64,000 nt of DNA, taken from positions 3,968,001-4,032,000 of the forward strand of contig NZ_CP021978.1 of assembly GCF_004803895.1 (NCBI RefSeq), written 5' to 3'. Positions 34,355-43,118 of the stretch are shown here, piece after piece; position 1 is the stretch's first letter, and every line of letters begins with the position of its first letter. The DNA comes from Streptomyces hawaiiensis (GTDB lineage: Bacteria; Actinomycetota; Actinomycetes; Streptomycetales; Streptomycetaceae). The position numbers and the translations under genes were made by a program. The notes beneath the pieces are model-generated. The model worked only from the letters and a program-made list of their open reading frames with translations. It did not search any database and had not been told where the DNA came from.

Positions 34355-35296
34355 GTGAGACATGTCATCGCCCTCGACGTGGGCGGCACCGGAATGAAGG
34401 CCGCCCTGGCCGGCCCGGGGGGCGAGGTGCTGCACCGGGCCCGTCGCGCCACCGGACGCGCCCAGGGACCGGACGCCGTCGTCGCGGGCATCCTCGACTT
34501 CGCCGCCGAGCTGCGCGCCTACGGCACCGAGCAGCTGGGCACGCCCGCGTCCGCCGCCGGCGTGGCCGTCCCCGGCATCGTCGACGAGGCGCGCGGCGTC
34601 GCCGTCTACGCGGCCAACCTCGGCTGGCGCGACGTCCCGCTGCGCGCCCTGCTGGCGGAGCGGCTGGGTGTCCCGGTCGCCCTCGGGCACGACGTGCGCA
34701 CCGGCGGCCTCGCCGAGGGCCGCCTCGGCGCGGGCCGGGGCGCGGACCGATTCCTGTTCGTGGCCCTGGGCACCGGCATCGCGGGCGCCATCGGCGTCGA
34801 CGGCCGGGTCGAAGCGGGCGCACACGGCTTCGCGGGCGAGATCGGCCACATCGTCGTACGCCCCGGCGGAACCCCCTGCCCGTGCGGGCAGCACGGCTGC
34901 CTGGAGCGCTTCGCCTCGGCGGCGGCCGTGAGCGAGGCCTGGGCGGCGGCCTCGGGCGACCCGGGCGCGGACGCGGCGGACTGCGCGAAGGCCGTCGAAT
35001 CCGGCGACCCGACGGCCCAGGCGGTCTGGCAGGAAGCCATCGACGCCCTCGCCGACGGCCTGGTCACGGCCCTCACGCTGCTCGACCCGCGCACCCTGAT
35101 CATCGGTGGCGGGCTGGCCGAGTCGGGAGAAACCTTGTTCACACCTCTGCGGGAAGCGATCCGCAGCCGCATCACCTTCCAGAAGCAGCCGTCGATCGTC
35201 CCCGCCGCGCTGGGGGACGGTGCCGGTTGCCTGGGGGCAGGCCTGCTGGCCTGGGATCTTCTCGACCGGACGGACCGTACGGAGGTAACGCCCTGA
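34355..35296 (+). CDS. nagK: ROK-family N-acetylglucosamine kinase, 313 aa
   Basis: A ROK sugar kinase: ALDVGGTGMKAALAG (ATP phosphate loop), GVAVPGIVDEARGV, FVALGTGIAGAIGVDG, and the zinc/ROK signature GEIGHIVVRPGGTPCPCGQHGCLERF. The next gene overlaps its stop by one base (TGATG) and is nagA, which identifies GlcNAc as the likely substrate. The start is GTG at 34355. DasR-like sites lie 28-60 bp upstream. Confidence 0.9.
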   Translation: MRHVIALDVGGTGMKAALAGPGGEVLHRARRATGRAQGPDAVVAGILDFAAELRAYGTEQLGTPASAAGVAVPGIVDEARGVAVYAANLGWRDVPLRALLAERLGVPVALGHDVRTGGLAEGRLGAGRGADRFLFVALGTGIAGAIGVDGRVEAGAHGFAGEIGHIVVRPGGTPCPCGQHGCLERFASAAAVSEAWAAASGDPGADAADCAKAVESGDPTAQAVWQEAIDALADGLVTALTLLDPRTLIIGGGLAESGETLFTPLREAIRSRITFQKQPSIVPAALGDGAGCLGAGLLAWDLLDRTDRTEVTP

Positions 35297-36531
35297 TGGC
35301 AGCCCACCCAGGGGCGCGGGACAGCGCCGATATGCGGCTCCGCCGCGGGGCGCGACCAGCCACACACAACCCGCACCCCGCAACGTCGGGAACCCCCACA
35401 GTCCTCGCCGGCGCCACCGTGGTCCTCCCGACCGGAGCCGTCCGCGATGGCCGGCTGGTCATCGACGGCACCCGCATCACCACCACGGCCCCGGAAGACG
35501 CGACGGTCATCGACGTAACAGACCACTACGTCATCCCCGGCTTCGTCGACCTCCACAACCACGGCGGCGGCGGAGCCTCCTTCACCTCCGGCACGGTCGA
35601 CGACATCCTCAAGGGCGTCCACACCCACCGCCTGCACGGCACGACCACCCTGGTCGCCTCCACCGTCACCGGCGACATGGACTTCCTCACCCGGCGCGCG
35701 GGCCTGCTGAGCGAACTCGCCGAGCAGGGCGAGATCGCCGGCGTCCACTTCGAGGGCCCGTTCATCTCCCCCTGCCGCAAGGGCGCCCACTCCGAGGCCC
35801 TCCTGCGCGACCCCCACCCCGCGGACGTCCGCAAGCTGATCGACGCGGCCCGGGGCCAGGCCAGGATGCTCACTCTGGCCACCGAACTCCCCGGCGGCCT
35901 CGACTCCGTACGCCTCCTCGCCGACCACGGAGTGATCGCGGCGATCGGCCACACGGACGCGACGTACGAGCAGACGGTGGAGGCCATCGACGCGGGCGCC
36001 ACGGTCGCCACCCACCTCTTCAACGCGATGCCCCCGCTCGGCCACCGCTCCCCCGGCCCGATCGCGGCTCTCCTGGAGGACGACCGGATCACGGTCGAGC
36101 TGATCAACGACGGAACGCACCTGCACCCGGCGGCGCTCCGGCTGGCGTTCCACCACGCGGGCGCGGACCGGGTCGCCTTCATCACGGACGCGATGGACGC
36201 GGCCGGTTTCGGCGACGGCCGCTACTGGCTGGGCCCGCTGGAGGTGGAGGTCGCGGACGGCGTGGCCCGCCTGGTGGGGGACGGCGCGATCGCCGGCTCG
36301 ACGCTCACCCTGGACCGCGCGTTCAAGCGGGCGGTCACGGTCGACGGCCTCTCCGTCGAGGACGCGGTGCGGGCCCTGTCCGCCACCCCGGCCCGCCTGC
36401 TCGGCCTGGACGACACGATCGGCTCACTGGAGCCCGGAAAACACGCCGACCTGCTGATCCTGGACTCCGCGTACGACCTGAAGGGCGTCATGCGCCGGGG
36501 CGAATGGCTGGTCGGTCCCCAACTGGGCTGA
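35296..36531 (+). CDS. nagA: N-acetylglucosamine-6-phosphate deacetylase with repeat-derived N-terminus, 411 aa
   Basis: An amidohydrolase of the NagA type: YVIPGFVDLHNHGGGG (~78-93), GVHFEGPFISP (Glu153), AAIGHTDATYEQ, THLFNAMPPLGHR, and VAFITDAMDAAGFGDG with the active-site Asp. It deacetylates GlcNAc-6-P to glucosamine-6-P. The ATG at 35296 overlaps the nagK stop and follows GGAGGTAACG. The first ~34 residues are not NagA-like: they come from an interspersed repeat (35308-35390) that lies in frame. No later start codon before the conserved TVLAGATVVL restores a shorter protein without using repeat DNA. Confidence 0.93.
   Translation: MAAHPGARDSADMRLRRGARPATHNPHPATSGTPTVLAGATVVLPTGAVRDGRLVIDGTRITTTAPEDATVIDVTDHYVIPGFVDLHNHGGGGASFTSGTVDDILKGVHTHRLHGTTTLVASTVTGDMDFLTRRAGLLSELAEQGEIAGVHFEGPFISPCRKGAHSEALLRDPHPADVRKLIDAARGQARMLTLATELPGGLDSVRLLADHGVIAAIGHTDATYEQTVEAIDAGATVATHLFNAMPPLGHRSPGPIAALLEDDRITVELINDGTHLHPAALRLAFHHAGADRVAFITDAMDAAGFGDGRYWLGPLEVEVADGVARLVGDGAIAGSTLTLDRAFKRAVTVDGLSVEDAVRALSATPARLLGLDDTIGSLEPGKHADLLILDSAYDLKGVMRRGEWLVGPQLG
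35308..35390. repeat. Interspersed repeat family A inside the 5' end of nagA
   Basis: Contains AGGGGCGCGGGACAG, ATATGCGGCTCCGCCGCG and GCGCGACCAGCC, matching the copy at 27381-27456. It lies inside the nagA reading frame just after the start codon. Confidence 0.75.
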
Positions 36532-36651
36532 TCCATCCCGCAGTCGAGAGACGGTGGCCGGCTCCAGGACTGGGCCGACCGCCGTGACTTTGGCATGATC
36601 GGACTACCTGCACGTTCATGTCGGCACGCACATCGGGGGAGGTCGGCCCGG

Positions 36652-37581
36652 GTGATCCTCACGGTCACGCTGAACACCGCTCTCGACATCACCTACCGCG
36701 TACGGTCCCTCAGGCCGCACGCCTCCCACCGCGTCTCCGAGGTGACGGAACGCCCCGGCGGCAAGGGCGTCAACGTGGCCCGGGTGCTCGCGGCCCTCGG
36801 GCACGAGGTGACGGTGACGGGGTTCACGGGCGGGGCGACGGGCCGGGTCGTGCAGGAGAGGCTCGCGGCGGTACCGGGTGTCGTGGACGCGCTCGTCCCG
36901 CTCGCCGGGGCGACCCGCCGCACCATCGCCGTGGTCGACGACCGGACCGGCGACACGACCCAGCTGAACGAACCGGGCCCGATGGTCGCGCCCGGCGAGT
37001 GGTCGGCGTTCCAGGAGGCCTACGACGACCTCCTCGCCTCCGCCTCCGCGGTGGCCCTGTGCGGCAGCCTGCCCCCAGGTGTCCCGGTGGGCGCGTACGC
37101 GGGCCTGGTCCGCACGGCCCGCTCCTTCGGTGTCCCGGTCCTCCTGGACACCAGCGGCGAGCCCCTGCGCCGGGGCGTCGCGGCCCGCCCCGACATCATC
37201 AAGCCGAACGCTGAGGAACTGGCGGAACTGACCGGTTCCCACGAACCGCTGCGCGCCACCCAGGACGCCCGCCGCCGGGGCGCGGGCGCGGTGGTCGCGT
37301 CCCTCGGTCCCGAGGGCCTCCTCGCCGCCACCCGGGAAGGCCGCTGGCGATCCACCCCACCGACCCCGCTACGAGGCAACCCGACAGGCGCCGGCGACGC
37401 GGTGGTAGCGGGCCTGCTGTCAGGCCTGACCGAACACCTCCCCTGGCCGGACCGCCTGACCCGCGCGACGGCCCTCGCGGCAGCGACGGTGGCAGCACCG
37501 GTTGCCGGGGAATTCGACCGGGGGGTGTACGAGGAGCTGCTGGGGAGGGTGACGGTTTCGGGGGAGGTCAGCGCGGCCTAG
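36652..37581 (+). CDS. PfkB-family 1-phosphofructokinase / hexose-6-phosphate kinase, 309 aa
   Basis: A ribokinase-like sugar-phosphate kinase of the FruK/LacC group: ILTVTLNTALDITYRV at the N-terminus, RPGGKGVNVARVLAALGHEV, and the catalytic GNPTGAGDAVVAGLLSGL. It is 120 bp downstream of nagA on the same strand. Fructose-1-P is the usual substrate, but the genomic context with nagKA leaves tagatose-6-P or another hexose phosphate possible. GTG at 36652 follows GGGGGAGG. Confidence 0.85.
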   Translation: MILTVTLNTALDITYRVRSLRPHASHRVSEVTERPGGKGVNVARVLAALGHEVTVTGFTGGATGRVVQERLAAVPGVVDALVPLAGATRRTIAVVDDRTGDTTQLNEPGPMVAPGEWSAFQEAYDDLLASASAVALCGSLPPGVPVGAYAGLVRTARSFGVPVLLDTSGEPLRRGVAARPDIIKPNAEELAELTGSHEPLRATQDARRRGAGAVVASLGPEGLLAATREGRWRSTPPTPLRGNPTGAGDAVVAGLLSGLTEHLPWPDRLTRATALAAATVAAPVAGEFDRGVYEELLGRVTVSGEVSAA

Positions 37582-37587
37582 GCCGGC

Positions 37588-38535
37588 TCAGTCCTCGACC
37601 TGGCCCGCCTTCAGCCACAGCTGGTCCAGCAGGACGTTGCACTTGTCGCCGTCCTGGCAGGACAGCGAGATCGTGTTGGTGCCCTTGTTGAGGGTCGGCC
37701 AGGCGTACGTCTTCGTCCAGCCCTTGGCGAAGTCGCCGTCCGAGGTGTGCGTGAAGTTGCCCATGTTCAGCTTGTTGCCGAACGGCTTTCCGTTGACGGT
37801 GAGGGTCATCTCCTGATCCTCGTCCACCGTGCTGTAGCGGGCGAAGACCGTGTAGGCACCGTCCTTGGGGACACCGTTGACGGTCCAGGTGACGGAGGAG
37901 CCCACCTGGTTGAGGTTCCCGACGTAGATGCCGCCGTCGGACTGGGCGCCCTTGACGTCCTGGCTGAGGGTCGCGCCGCCGCCGAGGCGCAGCGCCTTGG
38001 CGTCGATCTCAGGCAGGTCCGCCTTGCTCTGGCCGGCCTTGCTGGTCGAAGGGCTCGGCTTCGATTCCTGGGACTGGTTCGGGTTCGTGCCCACCTCGTC
38101 GGACGCCTTGTCCTTGTCCTTGTCGCCGCCCAGCATGGCCACGCCGATGCCGATGACGACCGCGGCGACCACCGCGATCGCGCCGATCAGCAGGCCCTTG
38201 GTGTTGGGGCCGCGGCCACCCCGGCCGCCACCGCCGCCGGGCATCTGCTGCTGCGCGGTCTGCGCACCGCCCGGCAGGGTTTCCGGCGCCGCGTAGTGTG
38301 CGTTCGGCCGGCTGTGGGCAGCCTGCTGCTGCGGGACCTGGCCGTAGGGCGCGGTCTGAGCGGCCTGCGGCTGGCCGTACGGGCGGGTACCGACCGCTCG
38401 CACCCGGTTGACCGAGTTCGGGTAGCCGTAGCCCCCGGACGGCGGCTGGGCTCCGTTGGCCTGCCCGTCGGCGTAGAGATAGCCGAACGGGTCGTCGTCC
38501 TCGGGCGTGCTCGCGCCGTTGTTGCCGGGCGTCAT
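37588..38535 (-). CDS. Membrane-anchored protein with extracellular carbohydrate-binding-like domain, 315 aa
   Basis: An N-terminal Gln/Pro/Gly/Tyr-rich cytoplasmic tail (1-110), one transmembrane helix (~114-135), a Ser/Lys-rich linker, and a C-terminal beta-sandwich (~185-312) resembling a CBM35/CBM6 domain (GGIYVGNLNQVGSSVTWTVNGVPKDGAYTVFARYST, LNKGTNTISLSCQDGDKCNVLLDQLWL). It may bind wall or extracellular glycans. It stands alone, convergent with the PfkB gene (gap 6 bp). Confidence 0.8.
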   Translation of the reverse strand: MTPGNNGASTPEDDDPFGYLYADGQANGAQPPSGGYGYPNSVNRVRAVGTRPYGQPQAAQTAPYGQVPQQQAAHSRPNAHYAAPETLPGGAQTAQQQMPGGGGGRGGRGPNTKGLLIGAIAVVAAVVIGIGVAMLGGDKDKDKASDEVGTNPNQSQESKPSPSTSKAGQSKADLPEIDAKALRLGGGATLSQDVKGAQSDGGIYVGNLNQVGSSVTWTVNGVPKDGAYTVFARYSTVDEDQEMTLTVNGKPFGNKLNMGNFTHTSDGDFAKGWTKTYAWPTLNKGTNTISLSCQDGDKCNVLLDQLWLKAGQVED

Positions 38536-38652
38536 CCCTTGGTCTCCTCAGTCAGGTGCGGTGCATGCGGTACACGGGTGAGTAAGCGAGCCTACCCGCT
38601 CCCAGAGACCCAAACGGGTGACTCAGACCGCATCAACTCACTGACCTGGGCT

Positions 38653-40311
38653 TCACCCGGCGCGTCTGTGTTGTTTGGGACGAGATCGTTTCTCGACGTA
38701 CATCCGCTCGTCAGCGGATTTCAACACTTCGTCCGCCGTCATTCCACAGTGTGCCCATCCGATGCCGAAGCTGGCGCCCACCCGGACGGCCCGCCCCTCG
38801 GCACGGATGGGCTGGATGATCTCGTTGCGGAGCCGGACCGCGAGGTCCTGCGCGTCGGCCCGGCCGAGTCCGTCGGCCAGGATGACGAATTCGTCACCCC
38901 CGAGCCGGGCGACCGTGTCGCCGTCACGGACGCCGTTGCTCAGCCGCCGGGCCACCTCGATGAGAACCGCGTCACCCGCGTTGTGCCCGAACCGGTCGTT
39001 GATCGACTTGAAGCCGTCGAGGTCGCAGAACAGCACGGCGAGGCCCTTGGTGCCGTCGTCGTGGTCCCCGTCCGGCGCGACGGTGTGCACATGGTGGTCG
39101 TAGGCGTCGTACGGCTCGACGCCCTGCCGGAAGTCGAAGCCGGGCCCGACCACGTCGAACGCGGGATGGCCGTAGGCCGCGTCGACGGACTCGACGGCGG
39201 TGTGCGGGGACGTGGCCCGCTGGCAGAGCCGGGACGACAGGCGGGAGCGCAGCTCCGCGGAGTTGGGCAGGCCGGTGAGCGAGTCGTGGGAGGCGCGGTG
39301 AGCGAGCTGGAGCTCGCGGCGCTTGCGCTCCTCGATGTCCTCGACGTGCGTGAGCAGGAAGCGCGGCCCGTCGGCGGCGTCCGCGACGACGCTGTTGCGC
39401 AGCGAGACCCACACGTACGTACCGTCGCGGCGGCCGAGGCGGAGCTCCGCGCGTCCGCCCTCCGCCGAGGTCCGCAGCAGGGTGCCTATGTCCTCGGGAT
39501 GGACCAGGTCGGAGAACGAGTAGCGGCGCATCGCGGAGGCGGGGCGGCCCAGCAGCCGGCACAGCGCGTCGTTCGTGCGCAGGATCCGGCCGTGCTGGTC
39601 ACCGCCCATCTCGGCGATGGCCATGCCGGACGGTGCGTACTCGAAGGCCTGCCTGAAGCTTTCCTCACTTGCCCGCAGCGCCTGCTGTTCGCGCTCCAGG
39701 CGGACCAGCGCGCGCTGCATGTTGGCGCGCAGCCGGGCGTTGCTGATCGCGATGGCGGCCTGGAAGGCGTACATCTGGAGCGCCTCGCGGCCCCAGGCGC
39801 CGGGCCGGCGGCCGTTGCGCGGCCGGTCCACGGAGAGCACGCCGATCAGCTCGCCGCCCGCCGCGCTGCCCTGCGGGCCCGGCGCGTACATGGGGGCGAA
39901 GAGCCGGTCGGCCGGGTGCCACTCGTCCTCGAATCGGGGGGCGGGGCCGTCGGTGTACCACTGCGGGACGTCGTCGTCGTCGAGGACCCAGCCCTCGGTG
40001 TGCGGTATGAACACCAGGTCGCCCCAGTGCTCCCCCATGCCGAGGCGGCGTTCCCAGGAATCGCGCGAGCCGACGCGGCCGGTGATGAGGGCCTCGGCGG
40101 CGGGGTTCCCGGCGAAGGCGGCGACGACGAGATCGCCGTCCGGCCGTACGAGGTTCACACACGCCAGCTCGTAACCGAGGGCCGCGACGACGCCCTCCGC
40201 GACGGTCTGCAGTGTGTCCGCCAGGCTGCGGGCCGTGTTCATGTCGGCCATGACCTGGTGCAGTTGTCGCAGGGACGCAAGGCGGACGTAGGGCTCCGAC
40301 TCGCTCTCCAT
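38653..40311 (-). CDS. cdgB: Diguanylate cyclase CdgB (GAF-PAS-GGDEF), 552 aa
   Basis: The GAF domain (~25-195), PAS (~215-330) and GGDEF (~340-545) are arranged as in Streptomyces CdgB. The active-site GGDEF is intact (471-475), and a c-di-GMP inhibitory-site RDGD (462-465) precedes it by five residues. There is an insert of ~60 residues between the first GGDEF helix and LAVLFCDLDGF. The ATG at 40311 is chosen for its GGAGGG six bases upstream; MRTLDS at 40356 is an alternative. BldD-like and Crp-like sites lie 102-145 bp upstream. Made as part of the BldD developmental network in S. coelicolor (literature). Confidence 0.92.
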   Translation of the reverse strand: MESESEPYVRLASLRQLHQVMADMNTARSLADTLQTVAEGVVAALGYELACVNLVRPDGDLVVAAFAGNPAAEALITGRVGSRDSWERRLGMGEHWGDLVFIPHTEGWVLDDDDVPQWYTDGPAPRFEDEWHPADRLFAPMYAPGPQGSAAGGELIGVLSVDRPRNGRRPGAWGREALQMYAFQAAIAISNARLRANMQRALVRLEREQQALRASEESFRQAFEYAPSGMAIAEMGGDQHGRILRTNDALCRLLGRPASAMRRYSFSDLVHPEDIGTLLRTSAEGGRAELRLGRRDGTYVWVSLRNSVVADAADGPRFLLTHVEDIEERKRRELQLAHRASHDSLTGLPNSAELRSRLSSRLCQRATSPHTAVESVDAAYGHPAFDVVGPGFDFRQGVEPYDAYDHHVHTVAPDGDHDDGTKGLAVLFCDLDGFKSINDRFGHNAGDAVLIEVARRLSNGVRDGDTVARLGGDEFVILADGLGRADAQDLAVRLRNEIIQPIRAEGRAVRVGASFGIGWAHCGMTADEVLKSADERMYVEKRSRPKQHRRAG

Positions 40312-40412
40312 GCTCGCCCTCCCCCCGAGACCTCGCAGCGAATCAAGGGTTCTCATCGGCGTATCGTCCTGGCAGCTTCCCCGCCACTGAATCACAGCGC
40401 GCTGCTCACTCG

Positions 40413-40425
40413 GTACACAGGGTCA
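40413..40425 (-). promoter_or_regulatory. BldD-box upstream of cdgB
   Basis: GTACACAGGGTCA fits the BldD motif TNACNC(A/T)GNGTNA except in its first base. It lies 102 bp upstream of the cdgB start. BldD is known to repress cdgB in S. coelicolor. Confidence 0.75.
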
Positions 40426-40440
40426 ACAATTCCTGCCCCT

Positions 40441-40456
40441 TGTGACTCAAGTCACA
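40441..40456. promoter_or_regulatory. Crp-type site TGTGA-N6-TCACA
   Basis: TGTGACTCAAGTCACA is a perfect match to the enterobacterial CRP consensus arms and to the Streptomyces GTG-N6-GNCAC form. It is 130 bp before cdgB and 193 bp before the divergent flavin-reductase gene. Either could be the target. Confidence 0.65.
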
Positions 40457-40648
40457 GGCAAACCTGAACAACTGCGTGGAGTTTCTGCGTTCTTCACATG
40501 CGTCTGCCGACGCAAACTTTGTCAGGTTGCGCACATGTATTTCCGTCGTGCTCTTCGGTGGACCGCGGATGTCCGTCGGGAGTCCTAGGACCGCGATCGG
40601 GCGGGAGTCCGATGCGGGGCGCGCGCGGCGGACATTAGCGTTTCCGGT

Positions 40649-41233
40649 GTGCCGAACACTCCCGCTGCCCCGTCCCCGATCATTCCGTCGCCCGCCTCCG
40701 GGCATGCTGAGGGGGTGAGCAACGACGAGTTCCGCGCCGCCATGTCCCGGCTGGCCTCGGGTGTGGTCCTGGTGACCGCGCAGGAGCCCTCGCTCGACCC
40801 GGACGACCCCTCGGCGCCGGATGTCGAGGACGTGGGCATGACGGCCACGGCCTTCATGTCGGTGTCCCTGGACCCGCCCCTGGTGCTGGTGAGCCTGCGC
40901 GAGGGCTCCCGCATGGACGACCTGCTGGAGGAGCAGGACCTGTGGGCGGTCTCGGTCCTCTCCGAGAGCCAGCGGCACATCGCGGGCCGTTTCGCGATGA
41001 AGGGCCGCCTCAGCGACCGGCTGCTGTTCGCCGACATCCCCTACACACGCGGCGAGTACACCGACGCCCCGCTGGTCGGCGGCGCCCTGGCCGTCCTGGA
41101 GTGCCGCACCGAGCAGCGCGTCCGGGTGGGCGACCACACCCTGGTCATCGGCCGCGTCCTGACCGCCTCCGTCCCCAGTGCGGAGGGCGGCCCTCTGACG
41201 TACTTCCGGGGCCGGTACCGGCAGTTGGGCTGA
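40649..41233 (+). CDS. Flavin reductase-like FMN-binding protein, 194 aa
   Basis: A flavin-reductase domain (SNDEFRAAMSRLASGVVLVTA, MTATAFMSVSLDPPLVLVSL, SVLSESQRHIAGRFAMKGRLSDRL) as in short-chain NAD(P)H:FMN oxidoreductases of two-component monooxygenases. No oxygenase partner is adjacent. The start is GTG at 40649; a GTG at 40715 would remove a 22-residue Pro-rich tail that looks non-homologous. It is divergent from cdgB. Confidence 0.85.
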   Translation: MPNTPAAPSPIIPSPASGHAEGVSNDEFRAAMSRLASGVVLVTAQEPSLDPDDPSAPDVEDVGMTATAFMSVSLDPPLVLVSLREGSRMDDLLEEQDLWAVSVLSESQRHIAGRFAMKGRLSDRLLFADIPYTRGEYTDAPLVGGALAVLECRTEQRVRVGDHTLVIGRVLTASVPSAEGGPLTYFRGRYRQLG

Positions 41234-41278
41234 GGAAACCGTTGGCCGGGCGCCGAGCCGCCCGCCTAGGGTGCGCCC

Positions 41279-41747
41279 ATGACGACGACCGGCCTGCGGC
41301 TCGAGGAGATCACCCCCCAGAATCTCGACGCCGCCCTCGGCATCCACGTCCGCCCCGACCAGGAACATGCCGTCGCCCCCGTGGTGAAGTCGCTCGCCGA
41401 GGCCTACGTCCACCCCCTGCGTCGCCTGGCCCCGCCTGATCGTCGACGGCGACCGCCCGGTCGGCTTCGCCATGGCGTGCCTCGGCATCGACTGGTACGG
41501 GGACGGCAGCGAGATCCGTTCGGGCCTGTGGCGGCTGAACATCGCGGCCGGGGAGCAGGGCAAGGGGTACGGCCGTTTCGCCGTCGAAACCGTCGCCGCC
41601 GAGTTGCGCCGGCGCGGCACCAAGAAGTGCTACGTCACGTGGCACCCGGGGCCGAACGGTCCTGAGGGCTTCTACCTCGGGCTCGGCTTCCGCCCGGACG
41701 GGGAGAACAGCGGGGGCCAGACGGTAGGCGTTCTGGAGCTGGCCTAG
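41279..41747 (+). pseudogene. GNAT acetyltransferase interrupted by a +1 frameshift
   Basis: The first frame reads MTTTGLRLEEITPQNLDAAL ... KSLAEAYVHP, then leaves the family; the homologous sequence continues one frame over as VAWPRLIVDGDRPVGFAMACLG ... GKGYGRFAVETVAAEL ... GLGFRPDGE to 41747. The shift falls at the run of five Cs (41413-41417). Removing one base would give an intact GNAT of about 156 residues. It could be a true frameshift mutation, phase variation at the C tract, or a sequencing error. Confidence 0.8.
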
Positions 41748-42172
41748 CCCCAGTCCCGCGCGCCGCGCCCCCGCTTCGTCTCCGAGCGCTGCTTCTTCTC
41801 CCGCAGCCGCCGCTCGTTGATACCCCGGGGGATCCGGGTCGGCTTGCGGGGCTTGGGCGGGGGTGCGGTGGCCTCGGCCAGGAGCGCGGTGAGGCGTACG
41901 GCCGCTGCCTCACGGTTGCGCCACTGGGAGCGGTGCTCGGAGGACCGTACGGTGACGACGCCGTCGATCAGGCGCCCGGCCAGCCGCTCCAGGGCCCGCT
42001 GCTTCCACACCGCGGGCAGCGCCTCGGTCTTCGCCAGGTCGAAGCTCAGCTCGACCTTGGAGTCGCTGGTGTTGACGTGCTGCCCGCCCGGGCCCGACGA
42101 CCGCGAGAAACGCCACATGAGCTCGGCCTCGGGCAGGGAGACGGAGCCACGGATGACATGGGGACCGGACAT
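41744..42172 (-). CDS. arfB: ArfB-type peptidyl-tRNA hydrolase (ribosome rescue), 142 aa
   Basis: A class-I release-factor-like rescue protein: the catalytic SSGPGGQHVNTSDSKVEL (GGQ) followed by a C-terminal basic tail (RRLREKKQRSETKRGRG) that inserts into the mRNA channel. It rescues ribosomes stalled without a stop codon. MSGPHVIRGSVSLPEAEL is the chosen N-terminus (ATG 42172; another ATG lies three codons earlier). It is convergent with the broken GNAT gene and overlaps it by 4 bp. Confidence 0.92.
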   Translation of the reverse strand: MSGPHVIRGSVSLPEAELMWRFSRSSGPGGQHVNTSDSKVELSFDLAKTEALPAVWKQRALERLAGRLIDGVVTVRSSEHRSQWRNREAAAVRLTALLAEATAPPPKPRKPTRIPRGINERRLREKKQRSETKRGRGARDWG

Positions 42173-42340
42173 GCCGTCCATGTTCCCGCTCCTGTCCCGT
42201 CCACGTCACCCGAATAATCGCGAGTAAAGAAAGTAAAGGAGCTGGAACCTCGCGTACCCCTCTCCACGTTCATGGGGTAGCTGTAGCTTCGATGCCGCAG
42301 TGTCTTTGCCGCACGTAAACGAGGGAAGGGACTCCCAACA

Positions 42341-42916
42341 ATGGCTGTAAGCCTGTCCAAGGGTGGCAACGTCTCGCTCACCAAGGAGGCTCCGGGCCTG
42401 ACCGCCGTCACCGTGGGCCTCGGCTGGGACGTCCGCACCACCACCGGCACGGACTTCGACCTCGACGCCTCCGCGATCGCGGTCAACACGCAGGGCAAGG
42501 TCTACTCTGACGCCCACTTCGTCTTCTTCAACAACAAGGAGACCCCGGACAGCACGATCGTCCACACCGGTGACAACCGCACGGGTGAAGGCGCCGGCGA
42601 CGACGAGGCGATCAACGTCAACCTCGCCGGCCTCCCGGCCGACATCGAGAAGATCGTCTTCCCGGTGTCGATCTACGACGCGGAGAACCGCTCGCAGAAC
42701 TTCGGCCAGGTGCGCAACGCCTACATCCGCATCGTCAACCAGGCCGGCGGCGCGGAGATCGCCCGCTACGACCTGTCGGAGGACGCGGCCACGGAGACGG
42801 CCATGGTCTTCGGCGAGCTCTACCGCAACGGCGCGGAGTGGAAGTTCCGCGCGGTCGGCCAGGGCTACGCCTCGGGCCTGGTCGGCATCGCCCAGGACTT
42901 CGGTGTGAACGTCTGA
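42341..42916 (+). CDS. TerD-family stress protein, 191 aa
   Basis: MAVSLSKGGNVSLTKEAPGLTAVTVGLGWDVR is the TerD signature, with the calcium-binding DFDLDASAIAV and the later DDEAINVNLAGLPADIEKIVF. Streptomyces carry many TerD paralogs associated with calcium, development and oxyanion stress. SD GGAAGGG lies 13 bases before the ATG. No ter operon partner is adjacent. A hairpin terminator follows at 42940. Confidence 0.95.
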   Translation: MAVSLSKGGNVSLTKEAPGLTAVTVGLGWDVRTTTGTDFDLDASAIAVNTQGKVYSDAHFVFFNNKETPDSTIVHTGDNRTGEGAGDDEAINVNLAGLPADIEKIVFPVSIYDAENRSQNFGQVRNAYIRIVNQAGGAEIARYDLSEDAATETAMVFGELYRNGAEWKFRAVGQGYASGLVGIAQDFGVNV

Positions 42917-42939
42917 CGGACGCCCTTGGGTGACCTACG

Positions 42940-42973
42940 GAGCCCCCGGCCGCGGATGACGGGCCGGGGGCTC
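42940..42973 (+). terminator. Terminator after the TerD gene
   Basis: GAGCCCCCGGCC (42940-42951) pairs with GGCCGGGGGCTC (42962-42973) around a 10-nt loop. It lies 23 bp past the stop codon. Confidence 0.8.
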
Positions 42974-43118
42974 TGGCACCCCCAGGGGAGCGTCCCCAGG
43001 GGGCCGCGGGGAACAGCGCGTCAAGCCACGAACCATCTGCACCCGACTACGCGGCGCAAGCCCCAACGGCGCTTTCCCTCAGGACCCGCAGGACCCCCTT
43101 ACACCCCTTTTCGGCCCC

